A DNA stretch of 16,770 nucleotides from Rhodocyclaceae bacterium (GTDB taxonomy: Bacteria; Pseudomonadota; Gammaproteobacteria; Burkholderiales; Rhodocyclaceae): contig PNJM01000020.1 of assembly GCA_013821865.1 (NCBI GenBank), positions 1 through 16,770 of the forward strand, read 5' to 3'. The position numbers and the translations under genes are program-made. Below the pieces are notes generated by a model. It did not search any database, was not told where the DNA came from, and saw only the letters and a list, made by a program, of their open reading frames with translations. Positions 7,386 to 15,044 of the stretch are shown here, piece by piece (within the stretch, counting starts at the first letter, position 1; each line of letters starts with the position of its first letter).

Positions 7386-7407
7386 TGCTTGCGCCAGGGT
7401 CTGTTTT
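7373..7407 (+). terminator. Intrinsic terminator overlapping the arnD stop
   Basis: CCTGGCGC (7373–7380) pairs perfectly with GCGCCAGG (7391–7398) around a 10-base loop that contains the arnD TAA. GTCTGTTTT follows as the U-rich tract. This would end the arn transcript before phoH. Confidence 0.65.
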
Positions 7408-7472
7408 CAACAACAATGCAGCGAGCATGCAACCGAAGTGCTTGAATTTGTAAAATCCCTGAAGACATCCTG

Positions 7473-8882
7473 ATGAACGCCAAGAAACATCCTTCGACCA
7501 AGCTTTTCGTGCTCGACACCAATGTGCTCATGCACGACCCGGCCAGCCTGTTCCGCTTCGAGGAGCACGACATCTTCGTGCCGATGATGACCCTCGAGGA
7601 ACTGGACAACAACAAAAAGGGCATGTCGGAAGTGGCGCGCAACGCCCGCCAGGCGAGCCGCATGCTGGACACCATCGTCGCCGGCTTCGAGGACAGCATC
7701 GAGCACGGCATTCCGCTCGAGGAGCCGTCGAGCGAACTGGCCAAGGGCCGCCTGTTCCTGCAAACCGAGCCGATCAACGGCAAGCTGCCGACGACGCTGC
7801 CCACGGCCAAGGCGGACAACCAGATCATCGGCGTGATGATGCACCTGCGCGACAAGCACCCGAAGCGCGAGGTGATTCTGGTCTCCAAGGACATCAACAT
7901 GCGCATCAAGGCCCGTGCGCTCGGACTGGATGCGCAGGATTACTACAACGACAAGGTGCTGGAGGACACCGACCTCCTTTATACCGGCACGCGCGAGTTG
8001 CCTGCGGATTTCTGGGACACGCACGGCAAGGACATGGAATCCTGGAAGAGCGAGGGACACACGCTCTATCGCATCAAGGGGCCGCTCTGCCCCGACATGC
8101 TGGTCAACGAGTTCGTCTGGCAGGGCGGCGACCGTCCCTTCCACGCCATCGTGCGCGAGCGCTCGGGCCGCAGCGTGGTCATGGAAACCCTGAAGGATTA
8201 CACCCACGGCAAGAACAACGTCTGGGGCATCATGGCGCGCAACCGCGAACAGAACTTCGCCCTCAACCTGCTCATGAACCCCCAAGTGGACTTCATCACC
8301 CTGCTTGGCCAGGCCGGCACCGGCAAGACCCTGCTGACGCTCGCCGCCGGGCTGACGCAGACGCTGGAGACGAAGCTCTACAGCGAGATCATCATCACCC
8401 GCGTCACCGTCCCGGTGGGCGAGGATATCGGCTTCCTGCCCGGCACCGAGGAGGAGAAGATGACGCCCTGGATGGGCGCGCTGGAAGACAACCTGGACGT
8501 GCTCAACAAGCCCGACGAATCGGGTCCCGGGGGCGGCGACTGGGGCCGCGCCGCGACGATGGACCTGATCCGCTCGCGCATCAAGGTGAAGTCGCTCAAC
8601 TTCATGCGCGGCCGCACCTTCCTCAACAAGTACCTCATCATCGACGAGGCGCAGAACCTGACGCCGAAGCAGATGAAGACGCTGATCACCCGCGCCGGCC
8701 CCGGCACCAAGGTGGTCTGCCTGGGCAACATCGCCCAGATCGACACGCCCTACCTGACCGAGGGCAGTTCGGGCCTTACCTACGTAGTCGACCGTTTCAA
8801 GGGCTGGCCGCACAGCGGCCACGTCACGCTGATGCGCGGCGAGCGCTCGAGGCTGGCGGATCACGCGGCCGAAGTGCTGTAA
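7473..8882 (+). CDS. PIN domain–PhoH family ATPase
   Basis: A 469-residue two-domain protein. The N-terminal PIN-type nuclease domain (about 10–150) begins KLFVLDTNVLMHDP with Asp15, has VPMMTLEELDN (acidic) and continues through EVILVSKDINMRIKARALG. The C-terminal PhoH domain (about 255–469) has Walker A GQAGTGKT at 279–286 and Walker B LIIDEAQN with Asp391-Glu392, and ends in MRGERSRLADHAAEVL. PIN–PhoH proteins are linked to ATP-dependent RNA unwinding and cleavage in mycobacteria (PhoH2); the role in proteobacteria is less clear. The ATG at 7473 is chosen for the PIN start. A TAAAAT at 7451–7456 may be its -10 but the -35 is weak. It converges on dnaB with only 17 nt between, and no terminator is visible there. 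Confidence 0.88.
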   Translation: MNAKKHPSTKLFVLDTNVLMHDPASLFRFEEHDIFVPMMTLEELDNNKKGMSEVARNARQASRMLDTIVAGFEDSIEHGIPLEEPSSELAKGRLFLQTEPINGKLPTTLPTAKADNQIIGVMMHLRDKHPKREVILVSKDINMRIKARALGLDAQDYYNDKVLEDTDLLYTGTRELPADFWDTHGKDMESWKSEGHTLYRIKGPLCPDMLVNEFVWQGGDRPFHAIVRERSGRSVVMETLKDYTHGKNNVWGIMARNREQNFALNLLMNPQVDFITLLGQAGTGKTLLTLAAGLTQTLETKLYSEIIITRVTVPVGEDIGFLPGTEEEKMTPWMGALEDNLDVLNKPDESGPGGGDWGRAATMDLIRSRIKVKSLNFMRGRTFLNKYLIIDEAQNLTPKQMKTLITRAGPGTKVVCLGNIAQIDTPYLTEGSSGLTYVVDRFKGWPHSGHVTLMRGERSRLADHAAEVL

Positions 8883-8899
8883 CCTTTGGTTTAATCAGG

Positions 8900-10297
8900 T
8901 CAGTACGAGCCGGGTGCCGCAAAGTTCTCGAATCTCGTGTACTCGCCCAGGAAGGTCATCTTCACCGTGCCGATGGGGCCGTTGCGCTGCTTGCCTATGA
9001 TGACCTCGGCACTGCCCTTGTCCGGGGAATCCGGGTTGTAGACTTCATCGCGGTAGATGAAGAGGATCACGTCCGCGTCCTGCTCGATGGCGCCCGATTC
9101 GCGCAGGTCTGACATCACCGGACGCTTGTTGGGACGCTGCTCGACGTTGCGCGAGAGCTGCGAGAGCGCCACCACCGGCACATGCAGCTCCTTGGCCAGC
9201 GCCTTCACCGAACGCGAAATCTCGGAGATCTCGGTAGCGCGGTTCTCGCCCTGGCCGACCGCGGACATGAGCTGCAGGTAGTCGATCACGATCAGGCCGA
9301 GCTTGCCGCACTGGCGGTACAGGCGCCGGGCGCGGGCGCGCAGCTCGGTGGCGTTCAGCGCAGGCGTCTCGTCGATATGGATGGGTGCCTCGTGCAGCTT
9401 GCCCAGCGCGTAGGTCATGCGCTGCCACTCGTCGTCGTTGAGCTTGCCGGTACGCACGCGGTGCGCGTCGAGCTTGCCCACGGACGAAAGGAAGCGCATG
9501 GCAAGTTGCGTACCGGGCATTTCCATTGAGAAAATCGCCACCGGCAGCCCCGCCTCCAGGGCGACGTGCTCGGCCATGTTGAGCGCGAACGCGGTTTTGC
9601 CCATCGAGGGCCGGCCGGCGACGATGACCATGTCGCCCGGCTGGAGACCGGAGGTTTTGTGGTCGAGGTCGTGGAAGCCGGTGGGGATGCCGGTGATATC
9701 GGAAGGGTGGTCGCGGTCGTACAGTTCCTGGATGCGGTCCACTACCTTGCCCAGCAACGGCTGGATCGGCGTGAAGCCTTCGCTGGTGCGGGAGCCGGCG
9801 TCCTTGATCTCGAACACCCTGGCCTCGGCCTCATCAAGGATCTGGTTGGCCTCCCTGCCCTGCGGATTGAGCGCGCTGGCGGCGATCTCGTCGCCGACCG
9901 AGACGAGCTTGCGCAGGATGGCCCGCTCGCGCACGATTTCGGCATAGCGCTTGATGTTGGCCGCCGAGGGCGTGCTGTTGGCGATCTCGCCCAGATAGGC
10001 CATGCCGCCTGCCTGCTCGGCCTCGGCGGCCTTGTCGAGCGACTCGAACACCGTCACCACGTCGGCCGGCCGGCCGGCCTCGATCAGGCGCGCGATGTGG
10101 CGGAAGATGCGGCGGTGGTCGTCGCGGTAGAAGTCGGCGGCATTGACCTGGTCGGCAATGCGGTCCCAGGCGGTGTTGTCGAGCATCAGTCCGCCCAGCA
10201 GGGACTGTTCGGCCTCTATGGAGTGCGGCGGCAGCTTGAGCGCCGCCAACTGCGGATCGCCGGTTTGAGAAGGGTTGAAAGCGCGGGCTTGTGCCAT
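8900..10297 (-). CDS. dnaB: Replicative DNA helicase DnaB
   Basis: A 465-residue hexameric 5'-to-3' helicase that unwinds the fork and recruits primase. The N-terminal domain (about 20–160) starts at LPPHSIEAEQSLLGGLM; the RecA-like motor domain (about 195–460) has Walker A GRPSMGKT at 228–235, IVIDYLQLM as the Walker B region, and SGAIEQDADVILFIYRDEVY toward the end. There is no intein. The ATG at 10295–10297 has a good AAAGGG ribosome-binding site 6 nt upstream. It follows the rpsF–rplI operon on the same strand but is separated from it by a strong terminator and a 206-nt gap holding a DnaA-box array. It is therefore likely transcribed on its own, possibly under DnaA influence. Confidence 0.97.
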   Translation of the reverse strand: MAQARAFNPSQTGDPQLAALKLPPHSIEAEQSLLGGLMLDNTAWDRIADQVNAADFYRDDHRRIFRHIARLIEAGRPADVVTVFESLDKAAEAEQAGGMAYLGEIANSTPSAANIKRYAEIVRERAILRKLVSVGDEIAASALNPQGREANQILDEAEARVFEIKDAGSRTSEGFTPIQPLLGKVVDRIQELYDRDHPSDITGIPTGFHDLDHKTSGLQPGDMVIVAGRPSMGKTAFALNMAEHVALEAGLPVAIFSMEMPGTQLAMRFLSSVGKLDAHRVRTGKLNDDEWQRMTYALGKLHEAPIHIDETPALNATELRARARRLYRQCGKLGLIVIDYLQLMSAVGQGENRATEISEISRSVKALAKELHVPVVALSQLSRNVEQRPNKRPVMSDLRESGAIEQDADVILFIYRDEVYNPDSPDKGSAEVIIGKQRNGPIGTVKMTFLGEYTRFENFAAPGSY

Positions 10298-10452
10298 TTA
10301 TGCCCTTTGGGGTACGGGCTGTTTTGGAATGTCAAAAAATAGTCTACTCGCACCCGGGCCGGAGCGCGAGTGGATAAGCTGTGGGAATGCGGTGGATAAA
10401 TTACGAAGTTCTGTGGACCAGTCGTGGAAAAACAGTGGGCAAACTGTGAATA
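10298..10452 (-). promoter_or_regulatory. dnaB upstream region (promoter not resolved)
   Basis: This gap carries the dnaB leader. A TTGACA on the minus strand (10330–10335) is the only consensus -35, inside an AT-rich patch (about 10321–10347), but no matching -10 lies 16–18 bp downstream of it. The distal part is filled with the DnaA-box-like array listed separately. A promoter must lie here because the rplI terminator is just beyond, yet I cannot place it with confidence. Confidence 0.4.
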
Positions 10453-10453
10453 A
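10369..10453 (-). promoter_or_regulatory. Phased array of seven DnaA-box-like 9-mers
   Basis: Seven 9-mers share a GTGG/GTGA core in one orientation, starting at 10369 (AGTGGATAA), 10380 (TGTGGGAAT), 10391 (GGTGGATAA), 10412 (TGTGGACCA), 10423 (CGTGGAAAA), 10434 (AGTGGGCAA) and 10445 (TGTGAATAA). Steps are 11, 11, 21, 11, 11 and 11 bp. On the minus strand the last reads TTATTCACA, a perfect DnaA box (TTATNCACA); those at 10369 and 10391 have one mismatch. The 9-mer plus 2-bp gap is the spacing of cooperative DnaA arrays in E. coli oriC. The array sits between the rplI terminator and dnaB, so it may control dnaB or act as a DnaA-binding locus. Confidence 0.7.
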
Positions 10454-10480
10454 AACGGGGCCGCAATTGCGGCCCCGTTT
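10451..10480 (-). terminator. Strong intrinsic terminator after rplI
   Basis: A perfect 28-bp palindrome fills 10453–10480, with arms AAACGGGGCCGCAA and TTGCGGCCCCGTTT. Read on the minus strand, the stem runs straight into TTTTATTC, a proper U-tract. It lies 24 nt beyond the rplI stop and ends the rpsF–rplI transcript. The U-tract overlaps the last bases of the consensus DnaA box at 10445–10453. Confidence 0.9.
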
Positions 10481-10503
10481 CCATTTCTATTGCCGCTGAA
10501 GCC

Positions 10504-10953
10504 TCAGTGCTCGCCCAGCACCGACACCGTAATGGTTGCCACCACGTCGCTGTGCAGAGCGATCTGCAGCTGGACATCGCCGATCTGCTTGAGCGGGCCC
10601 TGCGGCATGCGGATGCCGGCTTTCTCCACCTCGAGGCCCTGGGCTTGCAGCGCCTCGGCGATATCGAAGTTGGTGACCGAGCCGAACAACCGGCCATCCA
10701 CGCCTGCCTTGCGGGTGATCTGCACCATCATGCCTTCCAGCCTGGCGGCGCGATCCTGCGCTTCGGCCAGCTTCTCGGCCTGCTGGCGCTCGAGATCGGT
10801 ACGCTTGGCTTCGAACTCGGCCAGGTTTTCCGGCGTAACGCGCTTGGCCTTGCCTTGCGGGATGAGGAAGTTGCGCGCATAGCCGTCGCGCACCTTGACC
10901 ACATCGCCCAGGCCACCGAGATTGACGACTTTTTCCATCAAAATCACTTGCAT
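10504..10953 (-). CDS. rplI: 50S ribosomal protein bL9
   Basis: A 149-residue protein of normal bL9 length. It binds 23S rRNA near the L1 stalk base and helps frame maintenance. The N-terminal domain shows [36 protein letters not shown], the universally conserved bL9 signature. The long connecting helix (about 45–75, rich in E, R, A and Q) leads to the C-terminal domain with GRLFGSVT and a final TVSVLGEH. The ATG at 10951–10953 has a GAGGAAA ribosome-binding site that sits across the rpsR stop. It lies 12 nt after rpsR and is the last gene of the rpsF–priB–rpsR–rplI operon, followed by a strong terminator. Confidence 0.97.
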   Translation of the reverse strand: MQVILMEKVVNLGGLGDVVKVRDGYARNFLIPQGKAKRVTPENLAEFEAKRTDLERQQAEKLAEAQDRAARLEGMMVQITRKAGVDGRLFGSVTNFDIAEALQAQGLEVEKAGIRMPQGPLKQIGDVQLQIALHSDVVATITVSVLGEH

Positions 10954-10965
10954 GGTCGTTTCCTC

Positions 10966-11250
10966 TCAGTGCAGGTCGGTGTAAGGCATCAGCGCCAGGA
11001 AGCGCGCGCGCTTGATCGCCGTCGATAGCTGGCGCTGGTAGCCGGTCTTGGTGCCGGTGATGCGCGCCGGCATGATCTTGCCGTTCTCGGTGATGAAGTC
11101 CTTCAGGATATCGACGTCCTTGTAGTCGATCTCCTCGATCTTCTCCACGGTGAAGCGGCAGAACTTGCGCCGCTTGAACAGCCCGCGGCCGCCCTTGTCG
11201 TCCCTTTTCTTCTTCGCGTCCTTGCCCTTGCCTTTTGGTTTAAATGCCAT
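10966..11250 (-). CDS. rpsR: 30S ribosomal protein bS18
   Basis: A 94-residue bS18 that pairs with bS6 on the 30S platform. The conserved core is [24 protein letters not shown] followed by [16 protein letters not shown] and [19 protein letters not shown]. The N-terminal 25 residues are a lysine-rich extension ([21 protein letters not shown]), longer than the 75-residue E. coli protein. I chose the ATG at 11248–11250 rather than one 18 nt further upstream, because AAGGAA stands at ribosome-binding distance before it and the protein then begins MAFKP. This start lies inside the last codons of priB (11-nt overlap, different frame), so the two are probably translationally coupled. Confidence 0.95.
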   Translation of the reverse strand: MAFKPKGKGKDAKKKRDDKGGRGLFKRRKFCRFTVEKIEEIDYKDVDILKDFITENGKIMPARITGTKTGYQRQLSTAIKRARFLALMPYTDLH

Positions 11251-11563
11251 GATTCGTTCCTTCCACAAATTCGATCGTATTCACATGCAGCACCGGCTGC
11301 TTCGACTTCGCGCTCTTCGCCGCGATAAAGCCGCTGGCCTTCACGCTCTCGCCCGGTTTCGCGCCTGCCAGCAGAGTCGCCGTCCGTCCCAGCGCCACCG
11401 CGGCCAGTTCCACTTCAACCTTGCGCGGCAAACCGGCTTCGAGCTGCTCGGAGGCGTGGCTTATGCGGAAATTCAGCACCGGCACGCCGGCGGGGGTGTG
11501 GCGCAGAGGCGCCACCTCGATGATGCTCCCGCTCAGGCTCAGCCGGTTATCCGCGTCCGCCAC
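11240..11563 (-). CDS. priB: Primosomal replication protein N (PriB)
   Basis: A 107-residue single-OB-fold protein related to SSB. PriB helps PriA restart stalled replication forks by stabilising PriA on DNA and aiding DnaB loading. Recognisable parts are [29 protein letters not shown] (about 8–36), the [12 protein letters not shown] strand, and [28 protein letters not shown] toward the end. The start is GTG at 11561–11563, one base after the rpsF stop, with no nearby ATG that would keep the first OB strand. The end overlaps rpsR by 11 nt. The position between rpsF and rpsR is the classic one for priB and supports the call independently of sequence. Confidence 0.92.
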   Translation of the reverse strand: MADADNRLSLSGSIIEVAPLRHTPAGVPVLNFRISHASEQLEAGLPRKVEVELAAVALGRTATLLAGAKPGESVKASGFIAAKSAKSKQPVLHVNTIEFVEGTNHGI

Positions 11564-11564
11564 T

Positions 11565-11960
11565 TCAGGCCGCTGGCTGCTCCGCGGGGGCGGCAGCTTC
11601 CGGCTTGGCGCCTTCCGCGGCCGGCGTCAGCGACCTCGACTTCTCTTCCTTCATCATCGGGGAAGGTGTGGTCACCGCCTGATGCATCTTGACGGTCAGA
11701 TGGCGCAGCACGGCGTCATTGAACTTGAACGCATGCTCAAGCTCGCCCAGGGTCTCGGCGTCGCACTCGATGTTCATGAGCACGTAGTGCGCCTTGTGCA
11801 CCTTCTGGATCGGGTAGGCCAACTGGCGGCGGCCCCAGTCCTCGAGGCGGTGAATCCGGCCTGAGCGGCCGGTGACGAGCCCCTTGTAGCGCTCGATCAT
11901 CGCAGGCACCTGCTCGCTCTGGTCCGGATGGACGATAAAAACGATTTCGTAATGTCGCAT
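11565..11960 (-). CDS. rpsF: 30S ribosomal protein bS6
   Basis: A 131-residue bS6, which binds 16S rRNA as a pair with bS18. The family core is [26 protein letters not shown], then [30 protein letters not shown] and [14 protein letters not shown] low-complexity alanine/proline/glutamate tail (about 105–131) follows; in E. coli the tail carries glutamates added by RimK, and a similar tail occurs here but ends in [10 protein letters not shown] use the ATG at 11958–11960, with GGAG 5 nt upstream. The reading frame stays open for 27 more codons upstream, but that stretch contains the mapped leader hairpin and -10 region. Confidence 0.96.
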   Translation of the reverse strand: MRHYEIVFIVHPDQSEQVPAMIERYKGLVTGRSGRIHRLEDWGRRQLAYPIQKVHKAHYVLMNIECDAETLGELEHAFKFNDAVLRHLTVKMHQAVTTPSPMMKEEKSRSLTPAAEGAKPEAAAPAEQPAA

Positions 11961-11981
11961 GCATTCTCCTTCTGGGTTATA

Positions 11982-12006
11982 CCCCCCGCCATGCGGTGCG
12001 GTGGGG
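11982..12006 (-). promoter_or_regulatory. rpsF leader hairpin, candidate S6:S18 binding site
   Basis: On the minus strand, CCCC (12003–12006), a bulged A and CCGC (11998–12001) pair with GCGG (11986–11989) and GGGG (11982–11985). The 8-base loop is ACCGCATG and exposes CCG. It lies in the rpsF leader, between the promoter and the ribosome-binding site. Known S6:S18 autoregulatory leaders display a CCG trinucleotide in a hairpin; identity with that motif is inferred, not tested. Confidence 0.45.
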
Positions 12007-12026
12007 CAAGGTTGAAATAGCCAAAT

Positions 12027-12055
12027 ATTATAGCCTGTCAAGCGCTGGGAATCAA
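12027..12055 (-). promoter_or_regulatory. Sigma70 promoter of the rpsF operon
   Basis: On the minus strand TTGATT (12050–12055) is separated by exactly 17 bp from a perfect TATAAT (12027–12032). The start of transcription would be near 12020, leaving a leader of about 60 nt before rpsF. The -35 lies inside the 3' end of rlmB, so the ribosomal operon can be expressed apart from rnr–rlmB. A second TTGACA between the two elements is out of register. Confidence 0.85.
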
Positions 12056-12799
12056 CGCCTTAACTCGACTCCGCTGACGACGGGCCTCGAACAGGCAGAT
12101 GCCGCTGGCGACGGAGACATTCAGGCTCTCGACGCTGCCATGCATGGGGATTTTCACCAGTTCGTCGCAGGACTCGCGGGTCAGGCGCCGCATACCGGCA
12201 CCCTCCGCGCCGAGAACCAGCGCCAAAGGGCCCGTCAGGTCGGCGGCATGGATGTCTTTCTCCGCTTCCGCGTCGGTGCCGATGATGCGCACGTCGCGCT
12301 CCTGCATCTCGCGCAGGGCGCGGGCGAGGTTGGTCACGGTAACGTAGGGCACGGTGTCGGCGGCGCCGCAGGCGACCTTGATCGCCGTGGCGTTCAGGCC
12401 GACAGCCCGGTCCTTCGGCGCAATCACCGCGTGCGCCCCGGCGGCATCGGCCACGCGCAGGCAGGCGCCGAGGTTGTGCGGATCCTGCACGCCGTCGAGC
12501 ACCAGCAGCAGGGCCGGCTCGGCAAGCGTGTCCAGCACGTCGTCCAGCGTGACGTGGCGCTGCGAGGCGGAAACCCGCGCCACCACGCCCTGGTGGCGGC
12601 CATGCGGGGCCATGCCGTCGAGCCGCGCCGGATCGGTGGGAATCACGCGCACGCCGTGCACCTCGGCCAGCCTGGCGAGATCCCGCGCACGGCCATCGCG
12701 CCGGTCCGCCGCCAGGTAGATCTCGGAGATGCTGCCGGCGCTCTGCCGCAGGCGGGCATTGACGGCATGGAAACCGTAGATGAAGCGCGATTCAGCCAT
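12038..12799 (-). CDS. rlmB: 23S rRNA (guanosine-2'-O-)-methyltransferase RlmB
   Basis: A 253-residue SPOUT (TrmH/SpoU) family enzyme that 2'-O-methylates G2251 in the 23S rRNA P-loop. An N-terminal substrate-binding domain (about 5–80, [14 protein letters not shown]…HQGVVARV) precedes the knotted catalytic domain. The three SPOUT motifs are present: [16 protein letters not shown] (with the catalytic arginine), [10 protein letters not shown], and [22 protein letters not shown]. The ATG at 12797–12799 overlaps the rnr stop by 8 nt, so the pair rnr–rlmB is one operon, as in many proteobacteria. Its last codons house the -35 of the rpsF promoter. Confidence 0.94.
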   Translation of the reverse strand: MAESRFIYGFHAVNARLRQSAGSISEIYLAADRRDGRARDLARLAEVHGVRVIPTDPARLDGMAPHGRHQGVVARVSASQRHVTLDDVLDTLAEPALLLVLDGVQDPHNLGACLRVADAAGAHAVIAPKDRAVGLNATAIKVACGAADTVPYVTVTNLARALREMQERDVRIIGTDAEAEKDIHAADLTGPLALVLGAEGAGMRRLTRESCDELVKIPMHGSVESLNVSVASGICLFEARRQRSRVKALIPSA

Positions 12800-15044
12800 T
12801 GCGCCGGCCCTTGCGCTTTTCTCCGGGCTGCCTTTCCCCTTCCCGTTTCCCGCCGCCCTCCTCCGCCAGCCGGAAGTCGATCTTGCTGGTTTCCATGTCG
12901 ACCCGCATCAGTTGCACGCGCACGCGATCAGCCAGGCGGTAGCGCCTGCCGGTGCGCTCGCCAACGAGCTGATGCTTGGCATCGTCGTAGTGGAAATAGT
13001 CGCTGCCAAGGTCGGAGATGTGCACCAGTCCTTCGATGAACACGTCGTCGAGCGCAACGAAAATGCCGAAGGATGTCACGGCGGAAACGCTGCCCTCGAA
13101 TTCCTCGCCGATGCGATCCTGCATGTAGTAGCACTTGAGCCAGGACTCGACATCGCGGCTGGCTTCGTCGGCGCGCCGCTCGGTCTGCGAGCAATGGATG
13201 CCGATCTCTTCCCAGTTTCCGGGACGATACTTTTCCCTGCCCAGAACGGCCTTGATCGCGCGATGCACAAGCAGGTCGGGATAGCGCCGGATGGGCGAGG
13301 TGAAGTGCGTGTAGGACTCGTAGGCGAGGCCGAAGTGGCCGACGTTGTCCGGGCTATACACCGCCTGCTTGAGGGAACGCAGCATCACCGTCTGCAGGAG
13401 CTGCATGTCGGGACGATCCTTCACTTTCTCCAGCAGCTTCGCGTAGTCCTTGGCATGGGGCTCGTCGCCACCCGTCAGCTGCAGGCCGAACTCCTTGAGG
13501 AACTCGCGCAGCTTCGCCAGCTTCTCCGGCGTCGGCCCCTCGTGAACACGGTAGAGCGCGGCGTGCTCGTTATCCTGCAGAAAACCCGAGGCACAGACGT
13601 TGGCTGCCAGCATGCACTCCTCGATGATGCGGTGGGCGTCGTTTCGCCGCACCGGCAGGATGCGTTCGATCTTGCCCTGCTCGTCGAAGATCATCTGCGT
13701 TTCGAGCGTCTCGAAATCGATTGCGCCCCGCGCCCAGCGCGCCTTGACCAGCACGCGGTAGAGGTCGTCGAGATTCCGCAGGTGCGGCAGCAGTTTCTCC
13801 AGCTTTTGCTCCGCCTCGGAGCCCGGCTCGTAGAGCGCCGCGGCAACCTGGTTGTAGGTAAGCCGCGCGTGGGAAAACATCACCGCCGGATAGAAGCGGT
13901 AGCGCTTGATCTCGCCGTTGGCGGCGATGGCCATGTCGCAGGCCATGCAGAGGCGTTCCACCTGCGGGTTGAGCGAGCACAGCCCGTTGGATATCTTCTC
14001 CGGCAGCATGGGGATGACGCGGCGCGGGAAATACACGGAGTTGCCGCGGTCGAAGGCATCGCGGTCGAGCGCCTTCGCCGGCTGCACATAGTGGCTGACG
14101 TCGGCAATGGCCACCACCAGGCGGAAGCCGCCCTTGCCGTCCTTGCCCTGCCGTTCGCAGAAGACGGCATCGTCGAAGTCCTTTGCCGTCTCGCCGTCGA
14201 TGGTCACCAGCGGCAATTGGCGCAAATCCTCGCGCGTGCCGCTTTCCCATTTCCAGTCGCTCTTGCGCACCTCGTCCGGCAGCTTCTTCGCCTCGGCCAG
14301 CGCTTCCTTCGAAAACTCGAAAGGCAGCTCGTGCTTGCGCAGGGCAATCTCGATTTCCATGCCGGGATCGGCGTAGTTGCCGAGCACCTCGACGATCTTG
14401 CCGATCGGCTGCGCATGCTTGGAGGGCTGCTCGATGATCTCGACCACCACCACCTGTCCCGCCTTCGGCTTGGCTTTCGCACCGGGGGCGAGCAGTATGT
14501 CCTGGCTGATGCGGCGGTTCTCCGCCACGACGAACAGCACGCCGTGCTCGTTGTAGACGCGGCCGACCAGCCGGGTGTTGGCCCGCTCCAGCACCTCGAC
14601 GATCTTGCCTTCGGGGCGGCCGCGGCGGTCCATGCCGATGATTCGCGCCATGACGCGATCGCCATGCAGCACCTTGTCCATTTCCTTGGGACCGAGGAAC
14701 AGGTCCGGCCCTTCCTCGTCGCGCACCAGGAAGCCGAAGCCGTCCGGGTGGCCCTCGACGCGGCCGCGGATGAGGTCGGCCTTGTCGGGAATGAGATAGT
14801 CGCCGCGGCGGTTCTGCATGATCTGGCCGTCGCGTCCCATGGCGCCGAGGCGGCGCGAAAACGCGTCGAACTCGTCCGGCCCGATGTCGAGCAGCCCGGC
14901 CAATTCCTCGAAGGCCAGCGGCACGCCCTTCGCCTGCAAGGTATCCAGAACGTATTCCCGGCTGGGCAGCGGATGCTCGTATTTCGCCGCCTCCCGTTCG
15001 TAGTGCGGATCCCTTTTGCGGGTCTTGCTCGGCTTGTTTGACAA
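12792..15044 (-). CDS. rnr: Ribonuclease R
   Basis: A 750-residue RNase II-superfamily 3'-to-5' exoribonuclease that degrades structured RNA and takes part in rRNA quality control. Order of domains: basic N-terminus with a winged-helix (about 25–90), two cold-shock domains (about 95–250), the RNB catalytic domain (about 260–640) with [14 protein letters not shown] carrying Asp283, Asp289, Asp291 and Asp292, an S1 domain (about 645–727), and a short arginine/lysine/glycine tail (728–750). E. coli RNase R is 813 residues with a longer tail. The start is TTG at 15042–15044, giving [12 protein letters not shown], with AAAGGAAA upstream; no ATG fits. It overlaps rlmB by 8 nt. The TTGACA of the divergent tRNA promoter overlaps this start codon. 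Confidence 0.95.
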   Translation of the reverse strand: MSNKPSKTRKRDPHYEREAAKYEHPLPSREYVLDTLQAKGVPLAFEELAGLLDIGPDEFDAFSRRLGAMGRDGQIMQNRRGDYLIPDKADLIRGRVEGHPDGFGFLVRDEEGPDLFLGPKEMDKVLHGDRVMARIIGMDRRGRPEGKIVEVLERANTRLVGRVYNEHGVLFVVAENRRISQDILLAPGAKAKPKAGQVVVVEIIEQPSKHAQPIGKIVEVLGNYADPGMEIEIALRKHELPFEFSKEALAEAKKLPDEVRKSDWKWESGTREDLRQLPLVTIDGETAKDFDDAVFCERQGKDGKGGFRLVVAIADVSHYVQPAKALDRDAFDRGNSVYFPRRVIPMLPEKISNGLCSLNPQVERLCMACDMAIAANGEIKRYRFYPAVMFSHARLTYNQVAAALYEPGSEAEQKLEKLLPHLRNLDDLYRVLVKARWARGAIDFETLETQMIFDEQGKIERILPVRRNDAHRIIEECMLAANVCASGFLQDNEHAALYRVHEGPTPEKLAKLREFLKEFGLQLTGGDEPHAKDYAKLLEKVKDRPDMQLLQTVMLRSLKQAVYSPDNVGHFGLAYESYTHFTSPIRRYPDLLVHRAIKAVLGREKYRPGNWEEIGIHCSQTERRADEASRDVESWLKCYYMQDRIGEEFEGSVSAVTSFGIFVALDDVFIEGLVHISDLGSDYFHYDDAKHQLVGERTGRRYRLADRVRVQLMRVDMETSKIDFRLAEEGGGKREGERQPGEKRKGRRNG

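Noticed and set aside
7407..8864. A 485-codon open frame on the minus strand opposite phoH
   Set aside because: It mirrors the third-position GC bias of phoH and shows no family motif; similar mirror frames lie opposite alaC (245–1378) and the decarboxylase gene (5202–6560).
10298..10503. The gap as the chromosomal origin oriC itself
   Set aside because: The DnaA-box array is suggestive, but no dnaA, dnaN, parAB or rpmH is near, the AT-rich patch is short, and gene strand layout shows no clear replication switch here. It is kept only as a DnaA-binding locus.
11251..11268. An earlier bS18 start six codons upstream
   Set aside because: The AAGGAA ribosome-binding site lies inside that extension, and bS18 proteins do not begin MWKERI.
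11961..12041. A 27-residue N-terminal extension of bS6
   Set aside because: It would cover the promoter -10, the leader hairpin and the ribosome-binding site; the ATG at 11958–11960 has GGAG upstream and starts the conserved [12 protein letters not shown].
12038..12055. TTGACA inside the rpsF promoter spacer as the true -35
   Set aside because: It is only a few bases from the TATAAT, while TTGATT at exactly 17 bp fits much better.
12780..15041. A 753-codon open frame on the plus strand, antisense to the whole of rnr
   Set aside because: Its composition (runs of H, L, V, R, D, A) is that of a mirror frame of a high-GC gene, it has no recognisable domain, and the opposite strand encodes a full RNase R with all catalytic residues.
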